Part shown: one piece after another, positions 9,256 to 18,263 of the stretch
How positions within the stretch are numbered: position 1 is the stretch's first letter
Layout of the letters: each line of letters starts with the position of its first letter
From: Amycolatopsis benzoatilytica AK 16/65
GTDB lineage: Bacteria; Actinomycetota; Actinomycetes; Mycobacteriales; Pseudonocardiaceae
Assembly: GCF_000383915.1 (NCBI RefSeq)
Contig: NZ_KB912942.1
Span: 4,337,795-4,401,794, forward strand
Length of the DNA stretch: 64,000 nucleotides
Reading direction: 5' to 3'
Made by a program: the position numbers and the translations under genes
Notes under the pieces: generated by a model
Seen by the model: the letters and a program-made list of their open reading frames with translations, nothing else
The model's database searches: none
What the model was told of the DNA's origin: nothing

Positions 9256-9933
9256 TCAGGCCCGGTCTGAGCGACGGTCGGCGAGCGGCGCGAGAATCGT
9301 GTCCAGGCCGAATTCAAAGACGTCCCACTGGGTGAAGGCGGGGAAATCGTCGGTGAGCGCGTGCATGGACGGGTACGCCTCGGCGGGCAGATGCGCCCAC
9401 TGCTGCCGCACCCGTTCCCAGTGCTGCGGATCCTCGTCCCAGGTGCGCCGGACGGGGTAGACGGTCGCGCAGCCGAGCACGAACCGGATCAGCGTGGCCA
9501 GCAGGCCGACGGCGGTGCGGTGATCGACGTTCAGCCGCGCCAGCCGGGCATACAGCTGTTCGGCGATCTTGGCTTCGACGTCGTCGACCTGCCGGGTCGA
9601 CTGAACGTCCAGCTGCAACAGCGCGGGATACGCGGTGTAAAGCCGGAAGTAGGCACGCATCACCTGGCGGAGCCATTCGACGTCCTCGGTGCCGGGATCG
9701 GGCCACTCGAACCGGCCCAGCAGTTCCGTCGTCACCGCGGCCAGGATGGCGTCCTTGTCGCGGAAGTGCGTGTAGAGCGCCATCGGGCGCACGTCCAGTT
9801 CCCCGGCGAGCCGGCGGGTGCTCAGCGCGGCGAGCCCGTCGCGGTCGATCAGGTCGATCGCCGTGTTCACGATGCGTTCCGGGCTGAGCGTGCCGCGCGG
9901 CGCCCGCGCGTGCGGTGTGTTCTGCGACGACAT
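9256..9933 (-). CDS. TetR-family transcriptional repressor (TetR/AcrR class with C-terminal TetR_C-like domain)
   Basis: 225 residues. The N-terminal helix-turn-helix spans about residues 20-65 (LSPERIVNTAIDLI, then LSTRRLAGELDVRPMALYTHF), the standard TetR DNA-binding fold. The C-terminal part is helical and would hold the ligand pocket and dimer interface. ATG 9933 is chosen over an in-frame TTG at 9972. It is divergent from the S9 peptidase and serine hydrolase genes, with a strong palindrome at 9993-10015 between them. By family behaviour it probably represses itself and the peptidase unit until a ligand, perhaps a peptide-like molecule, binds. The ligand is unknown. Confidence 0.9.
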   Translation of the reverse strand: MSSQNTPHARAPRGTLSPERIVNTAIDLIDRDGLAALSTRRLAGELDVRPMALYTHFRDKDAILAAVTTELLGRFEWPDPGTEDVEWLRQVMRAYFRLYTAYPALLQLDVQSTRQVDDVEAKIAEQLYARLARLNVDHRTAVGLLATLIRFVLGCATVYPVRRTWDEDPQHWERVRQQWAHLPAEAYPSMHALTDDFPAFTQWDVFEFGLDTILAPLADRRSDRA

Positions 9934-9978
9934 CCGGCTTCCAGTCTCGTTCGGGCAGGAACGTTCGGCCAAAGTGTA

Positions 9979-10015
9979 TTGACACCCGTACCGTACAGTG
10001 TACTTTACACTGTAT
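9979..10015 (+). promoter_or_regulatory. TetR operator overlapping the peptidase promoter
   Basis: The half-sites GTACAGTGTA (9993-10002) and TACACTGTAT (10006-10015) form an almost perfect inverted repeat around a 3-base centre. A consensus -35, TTGACA, lies at 9979-9984, so the -10 (TACTTT near 10001-10006 is the best candidate) would fall inside the palindrome. Binding there would block RNA polymerase for the peptidase unit and lies close to the TetR gene's own start. The palindrome is directly visible; its assignment to this TetR is inference from position. Confidence 0.75.
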
Positions 10016-10044
10016 CATCGGTAGTCGATGCGAGGGAGACCCGC

Positions 10045-12327
10045 ATGTCCGTCGAAGAACTCCCCGCCGAGGTCTACGCCCGCGCGGAACGGTTGCTGCT
10101 GCACCACCGGCCCCGGCTGGCCCTGCGCGCGAAGGTCAGGCCCCGCTGGATCGGCGAGACCGATGCGTTCTGGTACCGGGTGGAGACCGAGCGCGGCGGG
10201 GAGTTCGTGCTGGTCGACGTCGCGGCCCGCACGCGCCGGCCGGCGTTCGACCACGAGCGGCTGGCCGCCGCCCTGGCGGCGGCGAGCGCGCAGCCGGTCG
10301 AGCCGTACGCGTTGCCGTTCCGGGGGATCGAATTCGTTGACGGCGCCGTGGCTTTCGACGCGTTCGGGGCGCACTGGACGTGCCGGCTCGATACCTACAC
10401 CTGCGCGCAGGACACGGATCACCGCAGTCCGTCGCCGCTGGAACTGGCCTCGCCGGACAAGAAGTGGGTGGCGTTCCGCCGCGCGCACGACGTGTGGGTG
10501 CGATCGGCCGAAACCGGCGAGGAATTCGCGCTCACCGCCGACGGCACCCCGGACCGGAGTTACGCCGCGAGCCCGGACTCGGCGAGCAACCGGCACCTGC
10601 TGGGCAAGCTCGGGCTGTCGGAGCCGCCGCCGGCGCTGGCGTGGTCGCCGGATTCGACGCGCCTCCTCACCCACCGCCTCGACCAGAGCGACGTGACCTG
10701 GATGCACCTGGTCGAGGCCGCACCGCCGGACGGGAGCCGGCCCCGGTTGCACGCCTACCGCTACGCGGTTCCCGGCGAAACCCTCCCGCGCGGCGAATGG
10801 TTCGTGCTCGATATCGCCACGCGGACGACCACCCGGGCCGGCGCCGAGCCCTTCCTGCTCCCCTACCTCAGCCCGATCGCCCTCGGCAAGGCGTGGTGGG
10901 CGCGCGACGGCAAGACGGTGTACTACCTGGATCAACCACGCGACCTGCGCACCCTGCGCCTGCACGCCCTCGACGCCGCGACCGGCGAGGTGCGCACGAT
11001 GCTCGAGGAGCACGGCGACACTCGCGTCGAGGCCGCACAGAGCATCCTGCAGAAACCGATCGTGCACGTGCTCGCGGGCGGCCGGGAAGTGCTGTGGTAC
11101 TCGCAGCGCGACGGCTGGGGACACCTGTACCGCTACGAAGACGGCGTACTGGTCGAGCAGCTCACCAAGGGTTCCTTCGCCGTACAGGAAATCGTGCACG
11201 TGGACGAGTCCGAGCGCGTCGCGCATCTCGTCGTCTCCGGCCTGGTGGCGGCGGATCCGTATCGCCGGTCGCTGGTGAAAGTCGAACTGGACGGCGGCGC
11301 ACTGACCCGACTCGCCGACGACGACCTGGACCACGCGCTCACCACGCCGGACCACGGCCGGTGGTTCGTCGACTCAGCATCCACTGTGGACACTCCGCCG
11401 GTCACGACCGTGCGCGGACGGGACGGCGCGGTGCTCGTGGAGCTGGAACAGGCCGACATCGGGCCGCTGCTCGCCGCCGGGTGGACACCGCCGGAGCGGA
11501 TCCGCACCATCGCGGCCGACGGCGTGACCCCGGTCTACGGCCTGCTGTACAAGCCTTGCGGCTTCGACGAAACGCAGCGCTACCCGGTGCTCGATCACCC
11601 CTACCCGGGTCCGCAGAGGCATCGCGTCCAGCCCTGCTTCGAGCAGGGCTTCTACGGGGTCGAAGCCGAAGCCGCGGCCGGACTGGGTTTCGCGGTGCTC
11701 GCGATCGACGGCCGCGGAACTCCCGGCCGGGACAAGGCTTTCCACGACTACTCGTACGGAAACCTGGCCACCGCCGGCGCGCTGGACGACCACGTCGCGG
11801 CCCTGCGCCAACTGGCCGAGACCCGCCCGTGGCTGGACCTGGACCGGGTCGGCATCTTCGGGCTTTCCGGCGGCGGGTTCACGACAGTCCGGGCGATGGG
11901 CCTGTTCCCCGAGTTCTACAAGGTCGGCGTGGCCGAGGCGGGCAACCACGACAACCGCTGCTACCACGCGATGTGGGGCGAAAGCTACGAAGGACCGCTG
12001 GATCCCGAGATCTACGCGCGCACCGCCAACGTCGGCCTCGCCGGACGGATCGACGGCAAGCTCCTGCTGATCCACGGCGAGATGGACGACAACGTCACCC
12101 CGCACCTGACGATGCGACTGGTCGACGCGTTGATCGAGGCGAACAAGGACTTCGATCTCCTGATCGTCCCCGGCGTCGAGCACACCTTTTTCGGCCGCAA
12201 CAGCTACGTCACCCGCCGCCGCTGGGATCACCTGGTCCGGCATCTCATGGGCCGACGGCCCCCGGCCGGCTACCAGCTCGCCGACATCCCGATCACGCCC
12301 GAGCTGCTCGAAATGCTCGGCGGCTGA
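10045..12327 (+). CDS. S9 family peptidase (dipeptidyl peptidase IV / prolyl oligopeptidase type)
   Basis: 760 residues. The N-terminal ~500 residues carry the DPPIV N-terminal beta-propeller region, and the C-terminal ~220 the alpha/beta hydrolase domain. Catalytic residues are Ser608 (GLSGGG), Asp681 or 682 (GEMDDNVTP) and His713 (GVEHTFF). S9 enzymes cleave short peptides, often after Pro or Ala, in the cytoplasm or outside; no signal peptide is present here, so it is probably cytoplasmic. ATG 10045 follows GAGGGAG at a good distance. It is the first gene of a unit with the serine hydrolase 20 bases downstream and is probably controlled by the divergent TetR. The substrate is not predictable from sequence alone. 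Confidence 0.9.
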   Translation: MSVEELPAEVYARAERLLLHHRPRLALRAKVRPRWIGETDAFWYRVETERGGEFVLVDVAARTRRPAFDHERLAAALAAASAQPVEPYALPFRGIEFVDGAVAFDAFGAHWTCRLDTYTCAQDTDHRSPSPLELASPDKKWVAFRRAHDVWVRSAETGEEFALTADGTPDRSYAASPDSASNRHLLGKLGLSEPPPALAWSPDSTRLLTHRLDQSDVTWMHLVEAAPPDGSRPRLHAYRYAVPGETLPRGEWFVLDIATRTTTRAGAEPFLLPYLSPIALGKAWWARDGKTVYYLDQPRDLRTLRLHALDAATGEVRTMLEEHGDTRVEAAQSILQKPIVHVLAGGREVLWYSQRDGWGHLYRYEDGVLVEQLTKGSFAVQEIVHVDESERVAHLVVSGLVAADPYRRSLVKVELDGGALTRLADDDLDHALTTPDHGRWFVDSASTVDTPPVTTVRGRDGAVLVELEQADIGPLLAAGWTPPERIRTIAADGVTPVYGLLYKPCGFDETQRYPVLDHPYPGPQRHRVQPCFEQGFYGVEAEAAAGLGFAVLAIDGRGTPGRDKAFHDYSYGNLATAGALDDHVAALRQLAETRPWLDLDRVGIFGLSGGGFTTVRAMGLFPEFYKVGVAEAGNHDNRCYHAMWGESYEGPLDPEIYARTANVGLAGRIDGKLLLIHGEMDDNVTPHLTMRLVDALIEANKDFDLLIVPGVEHTFFGRNSYVTRRRWDHLVRHLMGRRPPAGYQLADIPITPELLEMLGG

Positions 12328-12347
12328 ACCGACAAGGAGCACGACCC

Positions 12348-13697
12348 ATGCCCACCTTCTCCGCCGACGCGCTGCGGCAACTCTGCGACGACGCCCGCGA
12401 ACGACTCTCCGTCACCGGAGCCCAGGTCGCGATCGCCAGCGGCGACACGGTGCTGCAGGCCGTTTCCGGCACCGCGAACGCTGAACTCGGAACCCCGGTC
12501 ACCGACGACACGGTCTTCCAGATCGGCTCGACCACCAAGGTCTACACCGCCGCCCTCGTCCTGCAACTGGCCGACGCCGGCCTAGTCGACCTCGACACCC
12601 CGGTGACCCGCTACCTGCCCGGCGTACGCCTGGCCGAAGGGGAACACTGGCGGGACATCACCCCGCGGCACCTGATGTCGATGACCAGCGGCCTGGACAA
12701 CGGGCCGTACACCGACACCGGCAACGACGACGACTGCATCAGCCGCTATCTCGACCTGCTCGCCGAAATCCCGCTGGCCTTCGCACCAGGCACGTCGTAC
12801 GGATACAGCAACGCATCCACCAACGTGTCCGGCCGCTTGATCGAAAAGCTCACCGGAACCAGCTGGGACGTCGCTCTGCGCGACCGCCTGCTGCGCCCCG
12901 CCGGGCTCGCCGAGTCGGTCAGCCTCTTCGCGGACCTGCCCTACCACCCGACCGCAGTCGGCCACCTGCCCGGAGCAGACGACGTCGTCCGCCCGTGGTG
13001 CTTCTCCCGCGGCTGCGGCCCGGCCGGTTCGTCGCTGGCCACCACAGCACGCGACCTGGCCCGCTTCGGCCGGCTCCTCCTGCGCCGCGGCAAGGCAGAC
13101 GACGGGACCCGCGTGCTGACGGAGAACGCCGTCGAAACCATGCAGACAGTGCAGGCGGACGTGCCCGCCCGCGTGTTCGCCGACTCCTGGTGCGTCGGCC
13201 CTTACCGCAAAACCTGGGACGGCGTCGAGGTTTTCGGCCACAGCGGCACCACTCCCAACGGATCCTCCTGCTTGCTCTGGGCGCCCTCGCTCGACGTCGC
13301 CGTGGCCACCGTCGTCAACACCCCGTCCCGGGGGTACCCGTTCGCCGACGCGATCTCCGACGTGGTCTTCCGCGACTGGCTCGGCATCGCCAAACCACCC
13401 CGGCCCACCCCCGATCCCCGACTCGAACTCGACCCGTCCGCCTACTCCGGCCGGTACCACGCCCACGGCGTGCGGTACACGATCAGCACCGACAACGGCA
13501 CCCTGCTGCTTGACGCGGAGCAAAGCGACGGCGAGCGGCTCCAAACCGAACTGCTGCCGATCGCCGCGCACCGATTCCTGCCCGCCGACGACGCCGTCAC
13601 CAGCAACCACACCTGGGACATCGCCTTCACCGTCGGCCCCGACGGCGCAGCCAGCCACCTGCACAACGGCGCTTTCACCGCCCGTCGAGTCCCCTGA
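12348..13697 (+). CDS. serine hydrolase, beta-lactamase/DD-peptidase family
   Basis: 449 residues. The SxxK motif is STTK (about residues 65-68), the YxN motif is YSN in GTSYGYSNAS, and a C-terminal HSG appears in VFGHSGTTP. A C-terminal extension of about 90 residues resembles the lipocalin-like tail seen in some serine hydrolases of this family. No signal peptide is present. ATG 12348 follows AAGGAGCACG. The same frame stays open upstream for 650 codons, but that part is the shadow of the S9 peptidase gene and is not coding. It shares the TetR-controlled unit with the S9 peptidase and ends just before a strong terminator. It may hydrolyse a D-amino-acid peptide or ester (inference). Confidence 0.87.
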   Translation: MPTFSADALRQLCDDARERLSVTGAQVAIASGDTVLQAVSGTANAELGTPVTDDTVFQIGSTTKVYTAALVLQLADAGLVDLDTPVTRYLPGVRLAEGEHWRDITPRHLMSMTSGLDNGPYTDTGNDDDCISRYLDLLAEIPLAFAPGTSYGYSNASTNVSGRLIEKLTGTSWDVALRDRLLRPAGLAESVSLFADLPYHPTAVGHLPGADDVVRPWCFSRGCGPAGSSLATTARDLARFGRLLLRRGKADDGTRVLTENAVETMQTVQADVPARVFADSWCVGPYRKTWDGVEVFGHSGTTPNGSSCLLWAPSLDVAVATVVNTPSRGYPFADAISDVVFRDWLGIAKPPRPTPDPRLELDPSAYSGRYHAHGVRYTISTDNGTLLLDAEQSDGERLQTELLPIAAHRFLPADDAVTSNHTWDIAFTVGPDGAASHLHNGAFTARRVP

Positions 13698-13725
13698 TTC
13701 CACGCCTTGTTCCGCCCGGAGGCAC

Positions 13726-13759
13726 AAAGGCCCTGGTCACAGAGGTGACCAGGGCCTTT
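13726..13759 (+). terminator. rho-independent terminator after the peptidase unit
   Basis: A 15-bp perfect stem (AAAGGCCCTGGTCAC and its complement) with loop AGAG, ending in CTTT. It lies 28 bases after the stop at 13697. The A-rich start and T-rich end allow termination in either direction. Confidence 0.85.
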
Positions 13760-14092
13760 ATCGCGTGCCGACCACCGTTCGGCAACGGCATCACCCGGGC
13801 TGCGGCGAGCGCCGCGTCTCCGGCCGGTTCAGGTCTGCTCCCGCAGTGACGACGATCATTGACGACCACGCCATCGCGAGCGGTTGACCGCGGCTAGCCA
13901 CTCGCCCTCCCGCGGAAGGCGAGTGGCTAGCTCGTCTCTCGGACGCACCCGCCAGAGCTGGTTCGTCGGACCAGCTGTTTCGCCGGTGTCACCATTCGGA
14001 CATCGGTATGGCGGACCGTGGCCGGAAGGTGGCGCACAACGTCAGCCACAAGTCGAGCTGCCGCCGCACCGGCTGAGACCGGTGCCGCTGGG
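13760..14092. other. intergenic stretch with a second inverted repeat
   Basis: No gene is supported. A 14-bp inverted repeat (GCTAGCCACTCGCC at 13893-13906, complement at 13918-13931) stands between the two convergent units. It may be a second terminator for the minus-strand catabolic operon ending at 14093, although there is no T-run. Confidence 0.45.
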
Positions 14093-14845
14093 TCACGCGG
14101 TGAAGCCGCCGTCCACCGGAAGCACCACGCCGCTGAGGTGACTCGCCCGGTCGCTCAGCAGAAACGCCGCCGCCGAACCGACCTCGGCGCCCGTGCCGGC
14201 CTTCCGCAGCGGGGTGGCCGCGATCCTCGCCGCCACTCCGTCGGGCAGCGTCCGACGGAGTTCGTCCAGCATCGGCGTTTCCGTCGGGCCGGGAGCGATC
14301 GCGTTGACCCGGATGCCGAGCGGACCGAAATCGTGCGCCGCGGTGCGGGTCAATCCGATCACCGCGTGCTTCGTCGCCTGGTACGCGCCCATGCCCGAGC
14401 TGCCGCGCACCCCGCCGATGCTGCTCACGTTCACGATCGAACCGGATGCTAGCGGTGCCATCGCCCGGACCTCCTCGCGCAGGCACAGCCACGTTCCCTT
14501 GACGTTCACGGTCATAATCCGGTCGAAGTCCTCTTCGGACACTTCGTCCAGCCTGCCCGCCTGGCCCATCGCGGCGTTGTTGAAGGCACCGTCCAGCCTG
14601 CCGAACCGCGCGACCGTCGCGGCGACAAACTCGGCCACGCTGTCCGCGGACGAGACGTCGCCGATCGTCCAGTCGACGTCGTGGCCGTCGGCGGCGAGGT
14701 CTTTCGCCAGTGCGGCAAGGGGTTCCGCGGTGCGCGCCACGAGCATTACCGAGGCGCCGTCGGCAGCGAACCCGCGCGCGGCGTCCGCGCCGATGCCCGA
14801 GCTGGCCCCGACGACCAGCACCGCTTTCCCGGTCAGCAGTCTCAT
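14093..14845 (-). CDS. SDR family oxidoreductase
   Basis: 250 residues, a classical short-chain dehydrogenase. The NAD(P)-binding motif is GASSGIG (about residues 13-19), then NNAA, the catalytic Ser in NVSSIGG, and YxxxK (YQATK). The C-terminal VDGGFTA is typical of the FabG-like class. It reduces a keto group or oxidises an alcohol; the substrate is unknown. Its ATG overlaps the stop of the BKACE gene (ATGA). It is the last gene of a six-gene minus-strand unit (19154 to 14093) in which the first five junctions from the cupin onward are overlaps, so it probably interconverts a hydroxy and keto intermediate of the pathway. Confidence 0.9.
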   Translation of the reverse strand: MRLLTGKAVLVVGASSGIGADAARGFAADGASVMLVARTAEPLAALAKDLAADGHDVDWTIGDVSSADSVAEFVAATVARFGRLDGAFNNAAMGQAGRLDEVSEEDFDRIMTVNVKGTWLCLREEVRAMAPLASGSIVNVSSIGGVRGSSGMGAYQATKHAVIGLTRTAAHDFGPLGIRVNAIAPGPTETPMLDELRRTLPDGVAARIAATPLRKAGTGAEVGSAAAFLLSDRASHLSGVVLPVDGGFTA

Positions 14846-15762
14846 GCCTGGCCTCCGCGCAGTCCCAGGAGCGCCCGGGTGTCGGCCGGGCTCGCGATCG
14901 GCTTGCCGAGATCCTCGACGACCGCCCGGATCTTGCGCACCTGCTCGGCGTTGCTCCGCGCCAGTTTTCCCTTGCCGATCCACAGGCTGTCCTCCAGGCC
15001 GACCCGCACGTGTCCGCCGAGCCACGCGCTGTGCGTGCCGAACGCCAGCTGGTCCCGTCCGGCCGCGAACGCGGAGAAACAGTAGTCGTCGCCGAAGAGC
15101 TTGTCGGCGATGCGCACCATGTGCTCCAGGTTCGCGTGGTCCGCGCCGATGCCGCCGAGCACTCCGAACACGCCCTGGATCAGCAACGGCGGCTTCGCCA
15201 GCCCGAGATCGGCGAAGTACGCCAGCGAGTAAAGGTGCCCGATGTCGTAGCACTCGTACTCGAAGCGGGTGCCGGCGGCGCCGAGGGTGCGCAGTGCGTC
15301 CTCGATCCGGTCGAACGTGTTCACGAACGGATGCGAATAGGTATTGCGCACATACGGTTCTTCCCACTCGTGGCGCCACTCGGTCACTTTGTCGGCGATG
15401 CCCGAGTAGACGAAGTTCATCGATCCCATGTTCATCGACGCCAGCTCGGGTTTCAACCGGCGCGCGGCGGCCAGCCGCTCGTCCATCGTCATCGACGACG
15501 CGCCGCCGGTGGTGACGTTGACGACGGCGTCGGTCTGCTCGGCGATGCGCCCGACGATCTTCTCGAACACCTCCGGGTCCGAAGTGGGCCGCCCGTCGGG
15601 TTCGCGCGCGTGCAGGTGCACGACTGCGGACCCGGCCTCAACGGCCTCGATCGCCGCATCGGCCACTTCGTCGGCCGACAACGGCAAGTGCGGGCTTTGG
15701 GACGGCACGTTCACCGAGCCGGTGATCGCCGTGGTGATGATGACTTTCTCGGCCGTGCGCAT
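14842..15762 (-). CDS. BKACE family beta-keto acid cleavage enzyme (DUF849)
   Basis: 306 residues, the usual length. BKACE enzymes (type member Kce, 3-keto-5-aminohexanoate cleavage enzyme) condense a beta-keto acid with acetyl-CoA and release acetoacetate plus a new CoA ester, using a zinc ion. The metal-binding HLHAR motif near residue 50 is present, along with TTGG and an N-terminal ITTAITG strand typical of the TIM barrel. The subfamily, and so the keto acid, cannot be read from sequence alone. Both neighbours overlap it by a few bases. Its presence indicates that the pathway produces a beta-keto acid, probably made by the SDR or the aldolase next to it (inference). Confidence 0.88.
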   Translation of the reverse strand: MRTAEKVIITTAITGSVNVPSQSPHLPLSADEVADAAIEAVEAGSAVVHLHAREPDGRPTSDPEVFEKIVGRIAEQTDAVVNVTTGGASSMTMDERLAAARRLKPELASMNMGSMNFVYSGIADKVTEWRHEWEEPYVRNTYSHPFVNTFDRIEDALRTLGAAGTRFEYECYDIGHLYSLAYFADLGLAKPPLLIQGVFGVLGGIGADHANLEHMVRIADKLFGDDYCFSAFAAGRDQLAFGTHSAWLGGHVRVGLEDSLWIGKGKLARSNAEQVRKIRAVVEDLGKPIASPADTRALLGLRGGQA

Positions 15763-16601
15763 CAATTCTCCTCTGCGAGTGCGCGGTAAGCGGCGAGTTT
15801 CGCGTCGTCGAGCGGGCCGACGAGGGTGAGCGCGACCTGCGTCGCGCCCGCGTCGTACTGGGCTCGAACGGATTCCCTTATCTGCTCGGGAGTTCCGCAT
15901 GCGACGAGCGCGTCGACCAGCCGGTCGGATCCGGGCGGGGCGAGGTCGGCGCTGGTGAAGCCCAGCCTGGTCAGCTTCGCGAGCTGGTGCGGCAGTGTCA
16001 GGTAGTACGCGAGCCGTTCCCGGGCGACCTCGCGCGCCGCGGCCCGGTCGCGCCCCGCGACCGCCCACTGGACGACGGAGAGGAACAGGTCCGGGCCGAC
16101 CGTTTCCCGTGCCCATCGCGTGTGCTCCGGCGGGACGAGGAAAGTGATCAGCCCGTCGGCGCGGTCCGCCGCCAGCTTCGTCATCCCCTGCGAGTAAGCG
16201 CCCAGCACCCGCGGCACATCGGCCGCGACCTCGTCGATCCCGTCGAGGTAACCACGCAGGAACGGCAACGGCCCGACGCCGCGCTCGCGGACCGCGCCGC
16301 TGACGCCGAGACCGAGCACATATCGCCCGGGGTACCCGGCAGCGAGGTCGCGTGCCGCGGAACCGGCCGATTTGGGCACGCGCTCCAACGCCCGCGCGAC
16401 GCCGTTCCCGACGATCAGCCGTTCCGTCGACGCCAGCACCAGCGCCGCGGTGGTGAACGCCTCCCGCCCGGCGACCTCGGGAAGCCAGACCATGCGGTGG
16501 CCGCAGTCCTCGAGAGCACGCACGAAGCGCACGACCCCGTGGTGGTCCAGTTTATCCGGTTCCGAGATCGACAGTGCGGTGCGCGGCAGGACGAGGCTCA
16601 C
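15762..16601 (-). CDS. LLM class (luciferase-like) flavin-dependent oxidoreductase
   Basis: 279 residues, TIM-barrel family of F420- or FMN-dependent monooxygenases and dehydrogenases. The characteristic GRYVLGLGVSG segment (cofactor phosphate region) and the C-terminal CGTPEQI segment are present. It resembles the TIGR03620-type actinobacterial F420 enzymes, but the cofactor is not certain. GTG 16601 overlaps the aldolase stop (GTGA); the end abuts the BKACE start. It may carry out an oxygenation or a hydride transfer in the pathway. A longer same-frame opening upstream is a shadow of the aldolase. Confidence 0.85.
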   Translation of the reverse strand: MSLVLPRTALSISEPDKLDHHGVVRFVRALEDCGHRMVWLPEVAGREAFTTAALVLASTERLIVGNGVARALERVPKSAGSAARDLAAGYPGRYVLGLGVSGAVRERGVGPLPFLRGYLDGIDEVAADVPRVLGAYSQGMTKLAADRADGLITFLVPPEHTRWARETVGPDLFLSVVQWAVAGRDRAAAREVARERLAYYLTLPHQLAKLTRLGFTSADLAPPGSDRLVDALVACGTPEQIRESVRAQYDAGATQVALTLVGPLDDAKLAAYRALAEEN

Positions 16602-17374
16602 CCGTCCGCCTTCCGGAATCCGGCAACCAGCCCCCGGGCAGCCTCCGCCAGCATCGTCGTGTCGTTGCTCAGCAGGACGAAATCGCAGCCGTCCCGCACC
16701 GCACGCGCGGCCCGTTCCGGGACCCCGCCGAACGCCAGGCCGCACCGCTTCCCCGCGCTGTGCGCGGCCTCGATCGCGGACGCGACCAGTTCCAGCACTT
16801 CGGGCGAGGACGGCGTCGTGCCCATCGACATCGACAGATCCGCCGCACCGACGAACACCGCGTCCACTGTGTCCAGTGCGAGCATCTCGGGCGCCGCCTT
16901 GATCGCCTCCACGCTTTCCAGTTGCGGAATGCACAACACGTCGTCGTTTCCGGACGCGAGATACTCCGCGTTCGGGCGCAACCCCCACCCGCCGGCCCGG
17001 CTGGTGCCGCCCGCGCCGCGAACGCCGTGCGGCGGGAACCGACACGCGCGGCCGACCGCCGCCGCATCTTCGACCGTGTCGACGTGCGGGACGAGGATGC
17101 CCATCGCACCCGCGTCCAGGATCTTCTGGATCGTCGACGGCGTCTTGTCCGGAACCCGCACCAGCGGCGTCATGCCCAGCGCGGCGGCCGAGTTGATCAG
17201 CCGGTACGCGGTCTGCAGGTCGAGCGGCGCATGTTCCAGGTCTACGACGACGAAATCGAACCCGGCGAACGCCATGATCTCGACCGGCTCGCCGGACGCG
17301 ATCTTCAGCCAGGTGCCCACCGGAGTCGACGGCCGGTCGAACAGGCCGCCGCCGGTGCGTCGCGCGCCGCTCAC
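16598..17374 (-). CDS. HpcH/HpaI family aldolase / 2-keto-3-deoxy acid lyase
   Basis: 258 residues. HpcH/HpaI enzymes are class II aldolases that cleave 4-hydroxy-2-oxo acids, giving pyruvate plus an aldehyde. Visible family features are VVVDLEHAP (catalytic His), LVRVP (catalytic Arg), the metal ligand Glu in PQLES and Asp in VGAADLS. GTG 17374 overlaps the cupin stop (GTGA). Together with BKACE it shows that carbon skeleton cleavage occurs twice in this pathway. The substrate is unknown. Confidence 0.9.
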   Translation of the reverse strand: MSGARRTGGGLFDRPSTPVGTWLKIASGEPVEIMAFAGFDFVVVDLEHAPLDLQTAYRLINSAAALGMTPLVRVPDKTPSTIQKILDAGAMGILVPHVDTVEDAAAVGRACRFPPHGVRGAGGTSRAGGWGLRPNAEYLASGNDDVLCIPQLESVEAIKAAPEMLALDTVDAVFVGAADLSMSMGTTPSSPEVLELVASAIEAAHSAGKRCGLAFGGVPERAARAVRDGCDFVLLSNDTTMLAEAARGLVAGFRKADG

Positions 17375-18237
17375 GGCATCGGGTAGTCGTCGGCGTTCAG
17401 GACCCAGCCCGGTTTCTCCGAGAAGTCCTGCCGCGGCGGGCTGAAGATGTCGATCAGCTGGTTCACGCCCGGGTCGACGGCCTCGGACGTGTGCACGGTC
17501 GGCGGCGGGATGATCGTCACCGACGGGCTGCCGATCCGCACGTGCTCGTCCTCGCGCCAGCCGGTGCGGTCAGGCAGCCAGGGCGTGCGGATGTGGTGCA
17601 GGTACTCCCCTTGCACAGCAAGGGAAAGCTGCTCGAAGTCGTCGTGGTGGTGCGGCGAGAGCCGGCGCGGGTCGCGCGGGCCGTCCTGCCGCGGCAGGAA
17701 GTTCACCATGAACGAGCGCGTGCGGAAGATACGGCCGAACCGTTTCGGGTCGTCCGGCACCTCCGACAGCGGGTACACCCGGACGCGCGGCTCGCCCGCG
17801 GGTTCCGGCCACCGCCGAAGCAGCGCGACGCGAGCGTGGTCCTCCGTGTAGGCGCCGGCATTGGCCGCCCGGTCGCGCCAGGCGGGCTCGGTCGCTTCGA
17901 CGAGGCGGACGAGCGGGCCGTCGCCGTGCACGCTGATCCGGGACGCGCCGGGCGGCACGACAACCAGTCCCGGAGTGTCCACTGTGGTCGCGCCGGCGTC
18001 GGTGAACACGGTGAACGAGGGCGAGGCGTCGGTCACGACAACGGCGAGTTCGCCTTCGAGCGCACCGTTGTCGAGGTCGTCACCCTCGCGGGCCTCGGTG
18101 TGGATCAGCACGACGTTCTGCGCCCGCACGATCGGCGTGGCGGTCAGGTCGAGGTATTGGGCTGCGGCGATGTCGGCGCCGGCGTCGGGCCGGTCCGCGG
18201 TCGCGAGGGCAGAGCGGGGATCGTCCTTGTCGTACAC
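17371..18237 (-). CDS. cupin-like protein of unknown function
   Basis: 288 residues. The C-terminal half has a cupin metal-binding pattern: HHHDDFEQLSLAVQGEY supplies His, His and Glu, and a later PTVHTSEA supplies the last His. The N-terminal half is another beta-rich segment, so it may be bicupin. It has no signal peptide. GTG 18237 has GGAAGGA upstream. It may be a dioxygenase, isomerase or sugar-acid binding protein; a specific reaction cannot be assigned. It is directly coupled to the aldolase. Confidence 0.7.
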   Translation of the reverse strand: MYDKDDPRSALATADRPDAGADIAAAQYLDLTATPIVRAQNVVLIHTEAREGDDLDNGALEGELAVVVTDASPSFTVFTDAGATTVDTPGLVVVPPGASRISVHGDGPLVRLVEATEPAWRDRAANAGAYTEDHARVALLRRWPEPAGEPRVRVYPLSEVPDDPKRFGRIFRTRSFMVNFLPRQDGPRDPRRLSPHHHDDFEQLSLAVQGEYLHHIRTPWLPDRTGWREDEHVRIGSPSVTIIPPPTVHTSEAVDPGVNQLIDIFSPPRQDFSEKPGWVLNADDYPMP

Positions 18238-18263
18238 GGAATCGTCCTTCCGGCCAAGAGGAA

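Noticed and set aside
10380-12347. 650 codons of open frame upstream of and in frame with the serine hydrolase at 12348
   Set aside because: It lies across the S9 peptidase in another frame, is Arg/Pro-rich, and the hydrolase begins with a clear RBS and family N-terminus at 12348.
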